Assembly (NCBI RefSeq): GCF_001542855.1
Contig: NZ_LNBY01000017.1
Span: 372,001-436,000, forward strand
DNA length: 64,000 nt
Direction: 5' to 3'
DNA from: Erythrobacter sp. AP23
Lineage (GTDB): Bacteria > Pseudomonadota > Alphaproteobacteria > Sphingomonadales > Sphingomonadaceae
Below, piece by piece: positions 34,982-46,334 of this stretch. The first letter of the stretch is position 1, and each line of letters starts with the position of its first letter. Below the pieces are notes generated by a model. It worked only from the letters and a program-made list of their open reading frames with translations, made no database searches and was not told where the DNA came from. Position numbers and translations under genes: made by a program.

Positions 34982-35620
34982 ATGAAAATCTGGAAAGGCA
35001 TCGCGATCGGTGTGGCCATCCTCGCCATCGGCGCGGGCGGCGCCTATGCCTATTACCGCGCCGCGGTCGACGAACCGGAATACGCGCTGCTGAGCAAGGA
35101 TGGCGATTTCGAACTGCGCCGCTACGCCCCGATGATCGTGGCCGAAGTCACGCATACGGGAGAGCGGCGCCCCGCGCTCACCGCCGGGTTCCGCCGCCTC
35201 GCCGCCTATATCTTCGCCGAGGATCGTCCGGGCGATACCATCGCCATGACCAGCCCGGTCATGCAGGACCAGGACGAGAAAATCGCGATGACCGCGCCGG
35301 TGCTGCAGGATGGCGGCGACGCAGCGCGTAGCTGGCGGACCCGTTTCGTCATGCCCGCCCAATACACCATGGAGACGCTGCCGACCCCGCCCGAGGACAT
35401 CACGCTGACCGAACTGCCCGAGCGGCGCATCGCCGCGGTGCGGTTCTCGGGCAATGGCTCGAGTGAGGATCTGGCCGAAAACGAGGCGCGGCTGCGGGAC
35501 TGGATCGGGCGGCAGGGGCTCGAAATCACCGGCCCGGCGGAGTTCGCCTATTACGATGCGCCTTCGGTTCCCTCGCCGCTGCGCCGCAACGAGGTGATGT
35601 TTCCGGTTGCGGCCCGCTGA
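34982..35620 (+). CDS. SOUL/HBP family heme-binding protein
   Basis: A 212-residue protein with one N-terminal membrane helix (IAIGVAILAIGAGGAYAYY) and a SOUL domain (EPEYALLSKDGDFELRRYAPMIVAEV, then TIAMTSPVMQ and EKIAMTAPVLQ). SOUL proteins bind heme or hydrophobic ligands in a beta-barrel. The paired MTxPVxQ elements are characteristic. It lies 65 bp after the HNH gene and just before a strong terminator shared with the convergent S9 peptidase. Confidence 0.9.
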   Translation: MKIWKGIAIGVAILAIGAGGAYAYYRAAVDEPEYALLSKDGDFELRRYAPMIVAEVTHTGERRPALTAGFRRLAAYIFAEDRPGDTIAMTSPVMQDQDEKIAMTAPVLQDGGDAARSWRTRFVMPAQYTMETLPTPPEDITLTELPERRIAAVRFSGNGSSEDLAENEARLRDWIGRQGLEITGPAEFAYYDAPSVPSPLRRNEVMFPVAAR

Positions 35621-35645
35621 CCGGCAGCGGACACCGTCCAAAGAA

Positions 35646-35671
35646 AAAGGGCGGCCCGCGAGCCGCCCTTT
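35646..35671. terminator. Bidirectional rho-independent terminator
   Basis: The perfect stem AAAGGGCGGC/GCCGCCCTTT has a 6-nt loop, with A-rich sequence on the left and TTT on the right. It lies 25 bp after the SOUL gene and 23 bp beyond the stop of the convergent S9 peptidase gene, so it can serve both. Confidence 0.9.
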
Positions 35672-35694
35672 CACGTTTGGAGCCACGCTGCGGG

Positions 35695-37827
35695 TTATTC
35701 GCCCGCGCTGTCGTCGGCCAGCCGTTGAAGCAGGTAGATCATCTGCAACGCCTGGATCTTGGCGCGCTGTTCGTTGTCGACGCCGCCCGAATGGCCGCCG
35801 GTCATGTCTTCGAAGTAGAAATACTCCTGCCCGAGTTCCTTGACCCGCGCCGCGCCCTTACGGGCATGGGCGGGGTGGGTACGGTCGTCGGCGGTCGAGG
35901 CCCAGAAGAAAGGCGAGGGGTAATCCTTGCCCTCGAGCAGCTTCTGGTAGGGTGAATAGGGCTCGATCCAGGCGCGCTGTTCGTCGATGCGCGGATCGCC
36001 ATATTCGCCGGTCCACGAGGCCCCGCGACCGATCACGTGATAGCGCAGCATGTCGAACAGCGGGATCTGGACGATCGCCGCATTGAACAGTTCTGGCCGC
36101 TGGGTGAACGCGGTGCCGACAAGCAGGCCGCCCTGGCTGCCACCCTGGATGCCGAGATGCTCGGGCGAGGTGATACCGCGCGCGATCGCATCTTCGGCAA
36201 TGGCGAGGAAATCGTCCCAGGTGCGCTGCTTGTTCTCGCGGATGGCGCTCTGGTGCCAGCCGGGGCCGAACTCGCCGCCGCCGCGCATGTTGCCGAGAAT
36301 ATAGGCGCCGCCGCGCTCGAGCCAGATCTTGCCGATCGAGCCGAGGTATGATGGCAGGCGCGGGACCTGGAAGCCGCCGTAGCCGGTCAGCAGCGTGGGG
36401 TTTGTCCCGTCCATCACCATGCCTTTGGGCTTGACGAGGAAATAGGGGATCTTGGTCCCGTCGGCGCTGGTCGCTTCGAACTGTTCGACTTCCATGCCCT
36501 CGGCATCGAAATAGTCCGGCGAGGTCTTGATCACCTCGGGCGCGCCATCGCCATTGGCGTAATAGAGCGTCGAGGGCGTCAGGAAGTCGGTGACCGAGTA
36601 CATGATCTCGTCCGACCCGTCCGAGGCCGCAGCAACGCCGAGCGTCGAATTGTCGGGCAGATCGATCTCGCTCGAGACCCATTCACCGTCCACATGGTCG
36701 AACTTGAGCACGCGCCCGCGCACATTGTCGAGCAGACTGACATAGAGGCTCTCGGCAGTGTTCGCCGCGCCGCGCTTTGTTTGCTTGTCCCTGGGCGCCC
36801 AGACCAGCGTCTTGGCCGCGCCGTTGGGATCGGCCTTGAAGTCCTCCAGATCGACCGAAACCAGCGCATCGGCGGGGAAGGTCTGCCCCTGCGTTTCCCA
36901 GTCGACATCGGTCGAGAACAATAGCTGCCCGTCGATCAGCCCGTAGGGCGAGGCCTTCAGCGGCATGTCGAGACGGAGCCATTCGCCGTCCTTTTGCCAA
37001 TAATATTCGGTCTCGTGGAAGCTGGTGGCGCGAAAGGCATAATAGCCGTGTGCGGTGCCCGTATGATCGCGCAGCAGCGTGGCCGCCGACCACACGTCGG
37101 CTTCTTCGCCGCGCCAGATTTCCTGCGCGTCTTCGATCGGCGTCCCGCGCTTCCAGATACGCGTAGTGCGCGGATACTGGCTCTCGGTGAGCGTGCCTTC
37201 GCCGAAATCGCGGCTGACGAGGAGCGTGTCCTGATCGACCCACTGGATCCCGCCCTGGCTTTTTTCGTCGAGCACGAAGCCGTTGTCGACGAAGCTCTTG
37301 GTCGCCATGTCGAATTCGCGCAGCACGGTGGCATCCTCGCCCCCGTCCGACAGCGAAATCATGCACAGGCGCTCTGCAGGCGGCAGGCATTCGTAGCCCT
37401 TATAGACCCATTCGCGCCCTTCGGCCTCGGCCAGCGCATCCACGTCGAGCACGGTTTCCCATTCCGGATCGTCGCTGCGATAGCTTTCGAGTGTGGTCCG
37501 GCGCACGAGGCCGCGCGGATTCTGCTTGTCCTGCCAGAAATTGTAGAGGCCGTCGGGGCGGATCGAAACATAGGGGATGCGATCCTCGCTGTCGTAGATC
37601 GCCAGCGCTTCGGCCTTGACCGCTTCGAACCGCGGATCGCCCGCGAGCAGGTCCATGGTCCGCTCATTCTCGGCGCGCACCCAATCGAGCGCGCGATCGC
37701 TGCGCGCTTCCTCGAGCCAGATATAGCTGTCGTCCTCGGGGCCGGGAATGCCGTCCTGCGCGGCGGCGGGGGTGTTGGTGGCAAGCGTCATGGCGGCGGC
37801 CATGGCCAGCGCGGATGTGAGTTTCAA
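35695..37827 (-). CDS. Prolyl oligopeptidase family (S9) serine peptidase, exported
   Basis: A 710-residue S9A-type peptidase. The signal peptide (LTSALAMAAAMTLATNTPAAAQ) implies a periplasmic location. An N-terminal beta-propeller (about 60-400) precedes an alpha/beta-hydrolase domain with the catalytic Ser in GGSQGG (~residue 560), Asp in TADDRTHP (~646) and His in TGGHSGG (~677). It cuts short peptides, usually after proline. I chose the TTG start at 37827 because AAGGAG lies 7 nt upstream and it gives a clean signal peptide; no ATG fits as well. Confidence 0.9.
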   Translation of the reverse strand: MKLTSALAMAAAMTLATNTPAAAQDGIPGPEDDSYIWLEEARSDRALDWVRAENERTMDLLAGDPRFEAVKAEALAIYDSEDRIPYVSIRPDGLYNFWQDKQNPRGLVRRTTLESYRSDDPEWETVLDVDALAEAEGREWVYKGYECLPPAERLCMISLSDGGEDATVLREFDMATKSFVDNGFVLDEKSQGGIQWVDQDTLLVSRDFGEGTLTESQYPRTTRIWKRGTPIEDAQEIWRGEEADVWSAATLLRDHTGTAHGYYAFRATSFHETEYYWQKDGEWLRLDMPLKASPYGLIDGQLLFSTDVDWETQGQTFPADALVSVDLEDFKADPNGAAKTLVWAPRDKQTKRGAANTAESLYVSLLDNVRGRVLKFDHVDGEWVSSEIDLPDNSTLGVAAASDGSDEIMYSVTDFLTPSTLYYANGDGAPEVIKTSPDYFDAEGMEVEQFEATSADGTKIPYFLVKPKGMVMDGTNPTLLTGYGGFQVPRLPSYLGSIGKIWLERGGAYILGNMRGGGEFGPGWHQSAIRENKQRTWDDFLAIAEDAIARGITSPEHLGIQGGSQGGLLVGTAFTQRPELFNAAIVQIPLFDMLRYHVIGRGASWTGEYGDPRIDEQRAWIEPYSPYQKLLEGKDYPSPFFWASTADDRTHPAHARKGAARVKELGQEYFYFEDMTGGHSGGVDNEQRAKIQALQMIYLLQRLADDSAGE

Positions 37828-37924
37828 GCGTGATCTCCTTCGTCTTCGCAACCATATTGACGAAGGCCTAGCCGCCGGACAAGTAGTCAGGTGCCTCTGA
37901 TCGACATAGTAATACGAGCAATCT

Positions 37925-39427
37925 TCAGTCGTCGGCGCGAGTGGCGTCGCGATGAACCCAGACCGATATCGTACGGGCCTGGATTCCTGCTCGCAGAGCG
38001 AGTTCGTATTCGGTGCTCACCGTCTCCGTGACGAGCGCCCTCACGTCCTCGTTTTGGGCAGTGAAGGGAATGTCCGCGGTCACGATGGCCGCAGGGCGCT
38101 GGGCCAGTATCCGGCGAACCTCGTCGATCTGCCGGATCCCCAGGGCATCGCGTTCAAGTGCGTTGTTGAGATGATCGGGATAGATGAAGCGCGTGGGCAG
38201 GCAGCTGCCAGTCTCGCGATAGAGCGCCGTCGGCCCGTCGAACACCCACAGGCAGCGAGACTTGTCGTCAACCAGCGGGGCGATGGTTTCGGAAAGCTGC
38301 TCCATGCCCGTGCGCGAGCGCTGCGTCGCATCGATCCGCGTGCCGTAATAGAGCAGCGAGAAAAACAGCGCGATTACGACGGCAAGGGGGCCAAGCCGCA
38401 GCGGCCCGCGCCGGTCGAGAAAGGGCATGCCGAGCAGGATCGCGGGCGAAACCAGAGCAGCATAATAGTAGGCATAGACCGTCGATGGCAGGAACACCGT
38501 GGCGAGGCAGGTCAGCAGCCACGCGGCGTAGAAGGCGTAGCCGCGCTTATCCACGGGTACGCGCAGGCGCAGCGCCGCGTAGACCCCCAAGACCACGAGT
38601 CCGCCGAGGGGTAGGAGGAACAGCGCATCTGCCGCGACAAGGCGACCCGTCGGGGACGGTAGCCGGTCGAAGAAGCTTTCGAAGTTTGCGAACCAGAAGG
38701 CATCCCATTCGCCGATTGCCAGGTAGAACAGTCCCACCAGGGCGGTGGGGAGGATGCCGAGCGCGGCAAATACGGCTCCGAGCTTGGCAATCCGGACTAC
38801 CGAACCATGTTGCCGGAACTGGCCCCACAACGCCCAGAGCCCGAAGAACGCACATTGGGGAAGGACAGTGTATTTGACCTGCAGCGCCAGGCCGCCGATC
38901 AGCATTGCGGCAAGCGCGCGGCCGATTGCTTGGGGATGTTCCGGGTCGCGGACCAGCAGGGCCATGGCGAGCATGGCCGGGACATGGAAGATTTCGGTCT
39001 GGCCCGAATGCGGGCCGTAGATCGCCATCAGAATTACATAGAGAACGGCCGCGCCCATCGCGGTCGCCCGGTCAACCAGCGTCAGGGCCAAATGACGCGT
39101 CAGCATGGCGCCGAGCACTGCAAAGCCCGTCGCAAAGAGCTGGTAGGCGAGCGGAGAGGGCCCGCCGATCGCATGCGCGAACGCATAGAGCAGGAACAGG
39201 CCGAACGGCTTGCGATCCCACAGGTCGACAAAGGGAAGCTTGCCGTCGAGCATGGCATTGCCGATCAGCGAATAAAGCTGTTCGTCGATGTCGGCATTGG
39301 CGTCGCCGAGATAGGGCAGGCGTACGACGAGCGCGCAGGCTGTCAGCAGCAGCACCACGCTCAGCGCGTCGCCACGCGAGCGGAAACGGCCGCTACTTTC
39401 GGCGATCGAGATAGGTTCCATCTTCAT
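37925..39427 (-). CDS. Membrane glycosyltransferase-like protein (GT-C/PMT superfamily)
   Basis: A 500-residue protein with about ten hydrophobic helices. The first periplasmic loop carries LPYLGDANADIDEQLYSLIGNAMLDGKLPFVDLWDRKPFG. This DxDE-containing stretch resembles the catalytic loop of GT-C enzymes such as ArnT/PMT, which use polyprenyl-phosphate sugars. A soluble C-terminal region follows about residue 380. Starts at 39427 and 39421 are both possible. It stands alone between the S9 peptidase and the atp operon terminator; donor and acceptor are unknown. Confidence 0.72.
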   Translation of the reverse strand: MKMEPISIAESSGRFRSRGDALSVVLLLTACALVVRLPYLGDANADIDEQLYSLIGNAMLDGKLPFVDLWDRKPFGLFLLYAFAHAIGGPSPLAYQLFATGFAVLGAMLTRHLALTLVDRATAMGAAVLYVILMAIYGPHSGQTEIFHVPAMLAMALLVRDPEHPQAIGRALAAMLIGGLALQVKYTVLPQCAFFGLWALWGQFRQHGSVVRIAKLGAVFAALGILPTALVGLFYLAIGEWDAFWFANFESFFDRLPSPTGRLVAADALFLLPLGGLVVLGVYAALRLRVPVDKRGYAFYAAWLLTCLATVFLPSTVYAYYYAALVSPAILLGMPFLDRRGPLRLGPLAVVIALFFSLLYYGTRIDATQRSRTGMEQLSETIAPLVDDKSRCLWVFDGPTALYRETGSCLPTRFIYPDHLNNALERDALGIRQIDEVRRILAQRPAAIVTADIPFTAQNEDVRALVTETVSTEYELALRAGIQARTISVWVHRDATRADD

Positions 39428-39520
39428 GGCGCGCAAACACCCCACATCATGGGGTGATCTGTGACCGATCATGGTAAATTTTGGCTTAAGCAGGACCGGC
39501 TCGCGCTTGGCAGAAACGAA

Positions 39521-39545
39521 AAGGGCGACCCGTAGGGCCGCCCTT
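39521..39545 (-). terminator. Terminator of the atp operon
   Basis: An outer stem AAGGGCG/CGCCCTT encloses an inner CCC-GTA-GGG hairpin. On the minus strand it ends in CCCTTTTCG, a T-rich tail. It lies 30 bp beyond the atpC stop. Confidence 0.88.
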
Positions 39546-39574
39546 CGCGTGTCCGGATTGTTCCGTGAAGGCCG

Positions 39575-39832
39575 TTAGCCCTCGACGTGCTCCGCAAGGA
39601 CCGTCAGGCCTTTGTCGCCGACTTCGGCGAAGCCGCCGCGGACCTCGATGGTTTCCGGGGCAGCGCCTTCGGTTTTGTAGACCTGGACTTCGCCGTCGCG
39701 GATCGTCGACATGAAGGGCGCGTGGCCCTCGAGCACGCCGAATTCGCCTTCCGCCCCGGGAACGACGACCATGTGGACGTCTTCGGAGCGGACCAGCTTG
39801 GCCGGCGTGACGAGTTCGAAGTGCAGGGCCAT
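39575..39832 (-). CDS. atpC: F0F1 ATP synthase subunit epsilon (short form)
   Basis: An 85-residue epsilon subunit: [44 protein letters not shown], then [20 protein letters not shown]. This is the N-terminal beta-sandwich only. The usual C-terminal pair of helices (about 45-50 residues), which can lock the enzyme against ATP hydrolysis, is absent; a stop follows directly. Such short epsilons occur in alphaproteobacteria. It follows atpD by 2 bp and ends the operon. Confidence 0.95.
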   Translation of the reverse strand: MALHFELVTPAKLVRSEDVHMVVVPGAEGEFGVLEGHAPFMSTIRDGEVQVYKTEGAAPETIEVRGGFAEVGDKGLTVLAEHVEG

Positions 39833-39834
39833 GC

Positions 39835-41295
<1,461 letters not shown>

Positions 41296-41324
41296 CTATG
41301 TCCTGACTTGGGGTTTATCGCGCC

Positions 41325-41660
41325 TTAGCCGACGCAAACGTTTTCCGGATCGGCAAAGGTCCATTCGCCTTCGCCTGCAGTGAGGGTCGCTTCGTTGCGC
41401 AGATATTCATCGTCGCCGAGGCCGAATTCGCAGATGACGTCGGGCGAACCGAGGCCGGCACGCTTGCAGACAGCAGTGTTGACCGCCTCTTCCTCGGGGC
41501 AGGCTTCTGCATACATCTCGGTCACCAGCGCCTGATCGGGCGCGGGCAGCGTTTCGATGGGCTCGGGCGTCGCGACCTGTTCGGGCGCGACCTGCGCAGC
41601 GGGTTCTTCACCGCAGGCGGCGAGCAGGGCGAGGGGGAGGAGGAGGGCGAGGTTCTTCAC
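41325..41660 (-). CDS. Small putative lipoprotein inserted between atpG and atpD
   Basis: A 111-residue exported protein. The leader NLALLLPLALLAAC has a lipobox (Cys16). A Pro/Glu/Ala-rich linker and a domain with four cysteines follow (ACPEEEAVNTAVCKRAGLGSPDVICEFG .. ENVCVG), which may form two disulphides. The GTG at 41660 has TAAGGA at good spacing. It starts 10 bp after atpG and ends 32 bp before atpD, so it is co-transcribed with the ATP synthase genes. I know of no function for it; a periplasmic lipoprotein has no obvious role in F1. Confidence 0.82.
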   Translation of the reverse strand: MKNLALLLPLALLAACGEEPAAQVAPEQVATPEPIETLPAPDQALVTEMYAEACPEEEAVNTAVCKRAGLGSPDVICEFGLGDDEYLRNEATLTAGEGEWTFADPENVCVG

Positions 41661-41670
41661 GTCATATTCC

Positions 41671-42543
41671 TTAGAGGGCTTCGGCACCGGCGATGATTTC
41701 GATCAGCTCGGTGGTAATCGCGGCCTGGCGGCTGCGGTTGTACTGGATTGTCAGCTTGTTGATGAGATCGCCTGCATTGCGCGTGGCGTTGTCCATCGCG
41801 GTCATCGAGGCACCCTGTTCGGAAGCCTCGCGTTCGAGAAGGGAAGCGAACAGCTGCGTCTTGACGTAGCGCGGCAGGAGCTCCTCGAGGATTTCCTCTT
41901 CGCCCGGCTCGTATTCGACCACGGCATCGCCGCCGCTGCTTTCGCTTGTCGGCGCGGGGACGGGGATCAGCTGGTCGACGGTCGGGTCCTGCGCCAGCGC
42001 CGATTTAAAAATCGGATAGACGAGATGCGCGACATCGAACTCGCCCTTCTCGAACCGTTCGATCAAATCGTCGGCAATCGCCTCGGCTTCCTCGAAACCG
42101 GGGTTGCGCACGTCGGAGGTGTCGAAGTGCTTTTCGATCCGGTCGGCATAGTCGCGCTTGATCGGCGCGCGGCCTTTCTTGCCAACGAGATAGAACGTCA
42201 CGTCCTTGCCCTCGGCGATCAGCGCCTTGGCCTTGGCCTTGGCGGCCTTGACGATGTTGGCGTTGAGACCGCCGCACAGGCCCTTGTCGGTGTTGACCAC
42301 CACCAGCAGGTGGCGCTTGTCCGATCCGGTGCCCTGAAGCAGCTTGGGCGCGCTGTCGCCGCTGACCTTGCCGGCCAGCGAAGCCATCACGCCCGACAGC
42401 CGCTCGGCATAGGGGCGCGCGGCTTCGGCCGCGGCCTGCGCACGGCGCAGCTTGGCCGCTGCGACCATCTGCTTGGCCTTGGTGATCTTCTGGGTCGACT
42501 TGACCGAGTTGATCCGGCCCTTGAGTTCCTTGAGGCTAGCCAT
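41671..42543 (-). CDS. atpG: F0F1 ATP synthase subunit gamma
   Basis: A 290-residue gamma subunit. The N-terminal helix is [35 protein letters not shown], and the C-terminal helix has [41 protein letters not shown]. These two helices form the rotating coiled-coil shaft. [15 protein letters not shown] is a further signature. The gene lies between atpA (31 bp upstream) and the small lipoprotein gene. Confidence 0.98.
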   Translation of the reverse strand: MASLKELKGRINSVKSTQKITKAKQMVAAAKLRRAQAAAEAARPYAERLSGVMASLAGKVSGDSAPKLLQGTGSDKRHLLVVVNTDKGLCGGLNANIVKAAKAKAKALIAEGKDVTFYLVGKKGRAPIKRDYADRIEKHFDTSDVRNPGFEEAEAIADDLIERFEKGEFDVAHLVYPIFKSALAQDPTVDQLIPVPAPTSESSGGDAVVEYEPGEEEILEELLPRYVKTQLFASLLEREASEQGASMTAMDNATRNAGDLINKLTIQYNRSRQAAITTELIEIIAGAEAL

Positions 42544-42574
42544 TTCGGCTCCCTATCTTCGTGTCTCTTGGGGC

Positions 42575-44116
<1,542 letters not shown>

Positions 44117-44671
44117 TTAAGCCTTCATGGCCTGGGATAGCGAATTGAGACGGGTGCGGATCGAGGCGTCGATGCGCTTCGAACCGATGGTGACGACGAG
44201 GCCGCCGAGCAGATCGGGGTCGACCTTCGTGGAAAGCTTGACCGTGCGGCCTTCGCGGGCCGTCAGCTTGGCCTTGAGATCGGTGAGCTGGGCGTCGGTC
44301 AGCGCATGCGCGCTGGTCACTTCGGCGGTGACTTCGCCGCGCTGGGCGGCGGCGATCGCGCGGAAGGCGCGAATCACGGCCGGCAATTGCGACAGGCGGC
44401 GGTTCTGCGCCAGCACGCCGAGGAAGTTCTGCGTCAGCTCCGATACGCCGAGAATGGCGGACACGCGCGACAATGCCTTTTGCGCGTCGCCACGCGATAT
44501 CTTGGGATTGGTGGTAACGGCGGCGAACTCGTCCGATTCGTCGAGCGCAGCCTCGACCTTCTCAAGGTCCGATTCGACCGCGGTAACGGTTCCGTTTTCG
44601 CTCGCGAGATCGAACAGGGCGGAAGCGTAACGCCCTGCCAGGCTAGCCTGAATACCGGCGGAAATATCCAC
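44117..44671 (-). CDS. atpH: F0F1 ATP synthase subunit delta
   Basis: A 184-residue delta subunit. [25 protein letters not shown] is the typical opening, [21 protein letters not shown] lies in the middle, and [33 protein letters not shown] is the conserved C-terminus. It joins the F1 head to the peripheral stalk. The GTG start at 44671 has GAGAGGA upstream. It heads the F1 operon; the F0 genes are not in the window, as usual for alphaproteobacteria. Confidence 0.96.
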   Translation of the reverse strand: MDISAGIQASLAGRYASALFDLASENGTVTAVESDLEKVEAALDESDEFAAVTTNPKISRGDAQKALSRVSAILGVSELTQNFLGVLAQNRRLSQLPAVIRAFRAIAAAQRGEVTAEVTSAHALTDAQLTDLKAKLTAREGRTVKLSTKVDPDLLGGLVVTIGSKRIDASIRTRLNSLSQAMKA

Positions 44672-44757
44672 GCGCTTGAGGTCCTCTCGGGTCCGGAAGA
44701 AAAATCTGTGCGATCCATGCCGCGTGCGGGCGGACAAGAGTCGCCCCGGCAAGGTCG

Positions 44758-44786
44758 GCGCGCGCCTAGCAAAGCCCCCCCGCAAT
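44758..44786 (-). promoter_or_regulatory. Possible promoter of the atp F1 operon
   Basis: Reading the minus strand, TTGCCA and TAGGCG are separated by exactly 17 bp, about 90 nt upstream of the atpH start. The -35 is acceptable but the -10 is poor for a standard sigma-70 site. The position, not the match, is the main argument. Confidence 0.3.
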
Positions 44787-44878
44787 GGCAAGCCGAGTCC
44801 GGACAGGGAATCTGGACTCCGCTCCACTCTCGCGTAGAATGCGTGGCATAAAGCAACCAATCGCGCGGGAGAGAGGCG

Positions 44879-45709
44879 ATGCAGATGGTGCCGCTGGCCC
44901 CCAAATGCGGGGTCGAGATTACAGGGGTAAGCCTAGCCGAAGCGGAGGGCGACACGCTCGACGCGATCAAGCAGGCGATCTACACCCACGGCGTCGCGCT
45001 GTTTCGCGGGCAGAGGGACTTCACACCCGAGGCCCATATTGCCTTTGCCAAGCGCTGGGGCGGGATCGACATCAACAATTACTTCCCGTTGACCGACGAG
45101 CATCGCGAGATCGCGGTGGTGAGAAAGCGCGCCGATCAGGTCACCAATATCGGCGGCGGGTGGCATACCGATCATTCCTATGATCAGGTACCCGCGATGG
45201 GCTCGATCCTTGTCGCGCGCACATTGCCACCCTCGGGCGGGGACACTTTGTGGGCGCATATGGGCGAAGCCTATGATGCTCTCCCCGACGACCTCAAGAA
45301 AGAGATCGAGGGGCTGGAGGCCTATCACACTGCCGACCATATCTACGACGAAGGCGGGCTCTACGCGAAAACCGACATGGGCGGCGATCTGCGGGGAAAG
45401 GCGCTCAAGACCGGCGCTACGCACCCCATCGTGATCCGCCACCCGCAGACCGGGCGCAAGCTGCTCTATGTCAACAGCGCCTTCACCGTGAACATCGTCG
45501 GCCGCACGCGCGAGGAGAGCCTGCCGCTGCTGCAGCAGCTCTATGCCGCTGCAACTGCGGCGGACAACACCTGCCGCGTGGCGTGGGAACCGGGTTCGGT
45601 GGCGATCTGGGATAATCGCACGACCTGGCACCTGGCGATGAACGACTACCAGGGCCACGCACGCGAAATGCACCGCATCACGCTGACCGGCGAAACGCTG
45701 GCGGCGTAA
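44879..45709 (+). CDS. TauD/TfdA family Fe(II)/2-oxoglutarate dioxygenase
   Basis: A 276-residue dioxygenase. The iron-binding HxD is in [10 protein letters not shown] (His96, Asp98) and the distal His is in REMHRITL (His265). An Arg of MHR fits the 2-oxoglutarate-binding position, and [14 protein letters not shown] is typical of TauD-type enzymes. These hydroxylate sulfonates, herbicide ethers or other small acids, releasing succinate and CO2. There is no sulfonate transporter nearby, so taurine is not supported as substrate. It is divergent from the atp operon. Confidence 0.88.
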   Translation: MQMVPLAPKCGVEITGVSLAEAEGDTLDAIKQAIYTHGVALFRGQRDFTPEAHIAFAKRWGGIDINNYFPLTDEHREIAVVRKRADQVTNIGGGWHTDHSYDQVPAMGSILVARTLPPSGGDTLWAHMGEAYDALPDDLKKEIEGLEAYHTADHIYDEGGLYAKTDMGGDLRGKALKTGATHPIVIRHPQTGRKLLYVNSAFTVNIVGRTREESLPLLQQLYAAATAADNTCRVAWEPGSVAIWDNRTTWHLAMNDYQGHAREMHRITLTGETLAA

Positions 45710-45779
45710 TTTGTCGGTCCATCGCTCCGCTACTTGATGCCGTTTCTTTTCGGCACGTCGCTGCGTTGTTCGATGTCGA

Positions 45780-46334
45780 TCAGCCTAGAGTGCGCGCGGC
45801 CCAGATGATCGGCGAAAGCGCAAGGAACGCGAAGCCCACCGCCACGACCGACCAGCGCTTGGCGAAGATCATCGCGATGAACAGCAGCCCGAACATCGTG
45901 TCCGGCCCGGCGCGCAGGAAGACGTCGCTAGCAGTGTCCGAGGTCGTGAAAACGTGGCCGAGATAGCCGATATGGATCGACCAGAAATACAGGCTGGCCA
46001 GCAGCCACTGGTACCGCCGGTTGCGCTGATAATAGTCGGCCAGATCGACGCCTTCCTCGCCCACCTTGTCGGGCAGCGATACGGCGGCCAGCAGCACCAG
46101 CATGACCAGCTGAAACATGACCGGCAGGAACTGCGCGAAGGTGATTTGTCCGTCGGGTTGCGAGGCCGCGCCCCACCAATAGGCGATGATGCTGAGCAGG
46201 ATGAACAGCGCGAAGGCAGGCTGTGCCCAGTGCCAGGTCACCTTGTCGGAGCGCAATACGCGGTTGAGGTTTTCAAGCTCGAACGCCACCGCCACGCCGA
46301 GCACGATCGAGGCGAAGACGAGGGCCTGCTCCAT
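45780..46334 (-). CDS. Integral membrane protein of unknown function
   Basis: A 184-residue protein with about five hydrophobic helices (ALVFASIVLGVAVAFEL; ALFILLSIIAYWW; FLPVMFQLVMLVLLAAVSL; LLASLYFWSIHIGYLG; VVAVGFAFLALSPIIWA). No family was recognised. Its ATG shares one base with the stop of the upstream serine protease gene (TGATG), so the two are translationally coupled and may work together in the membrane. Confidence 0.75.
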   Translation of the reverse strand: MEQALVFASIVLGVAVAFELENLNRVLRSDKVTWHWAQPAFALFILLSIIAYWWGAASQPDGQITFAQFLPVMFQLVMLVLLAAVSLPDKVGEEGVDLADYYQRNRRYQWLLASLYFWSIHIGYLGHVFTTSDTASDVFLRAGPDTMFGLLFIAMIFAKRWSVVAVGFAFLALSPIIWAARTLG

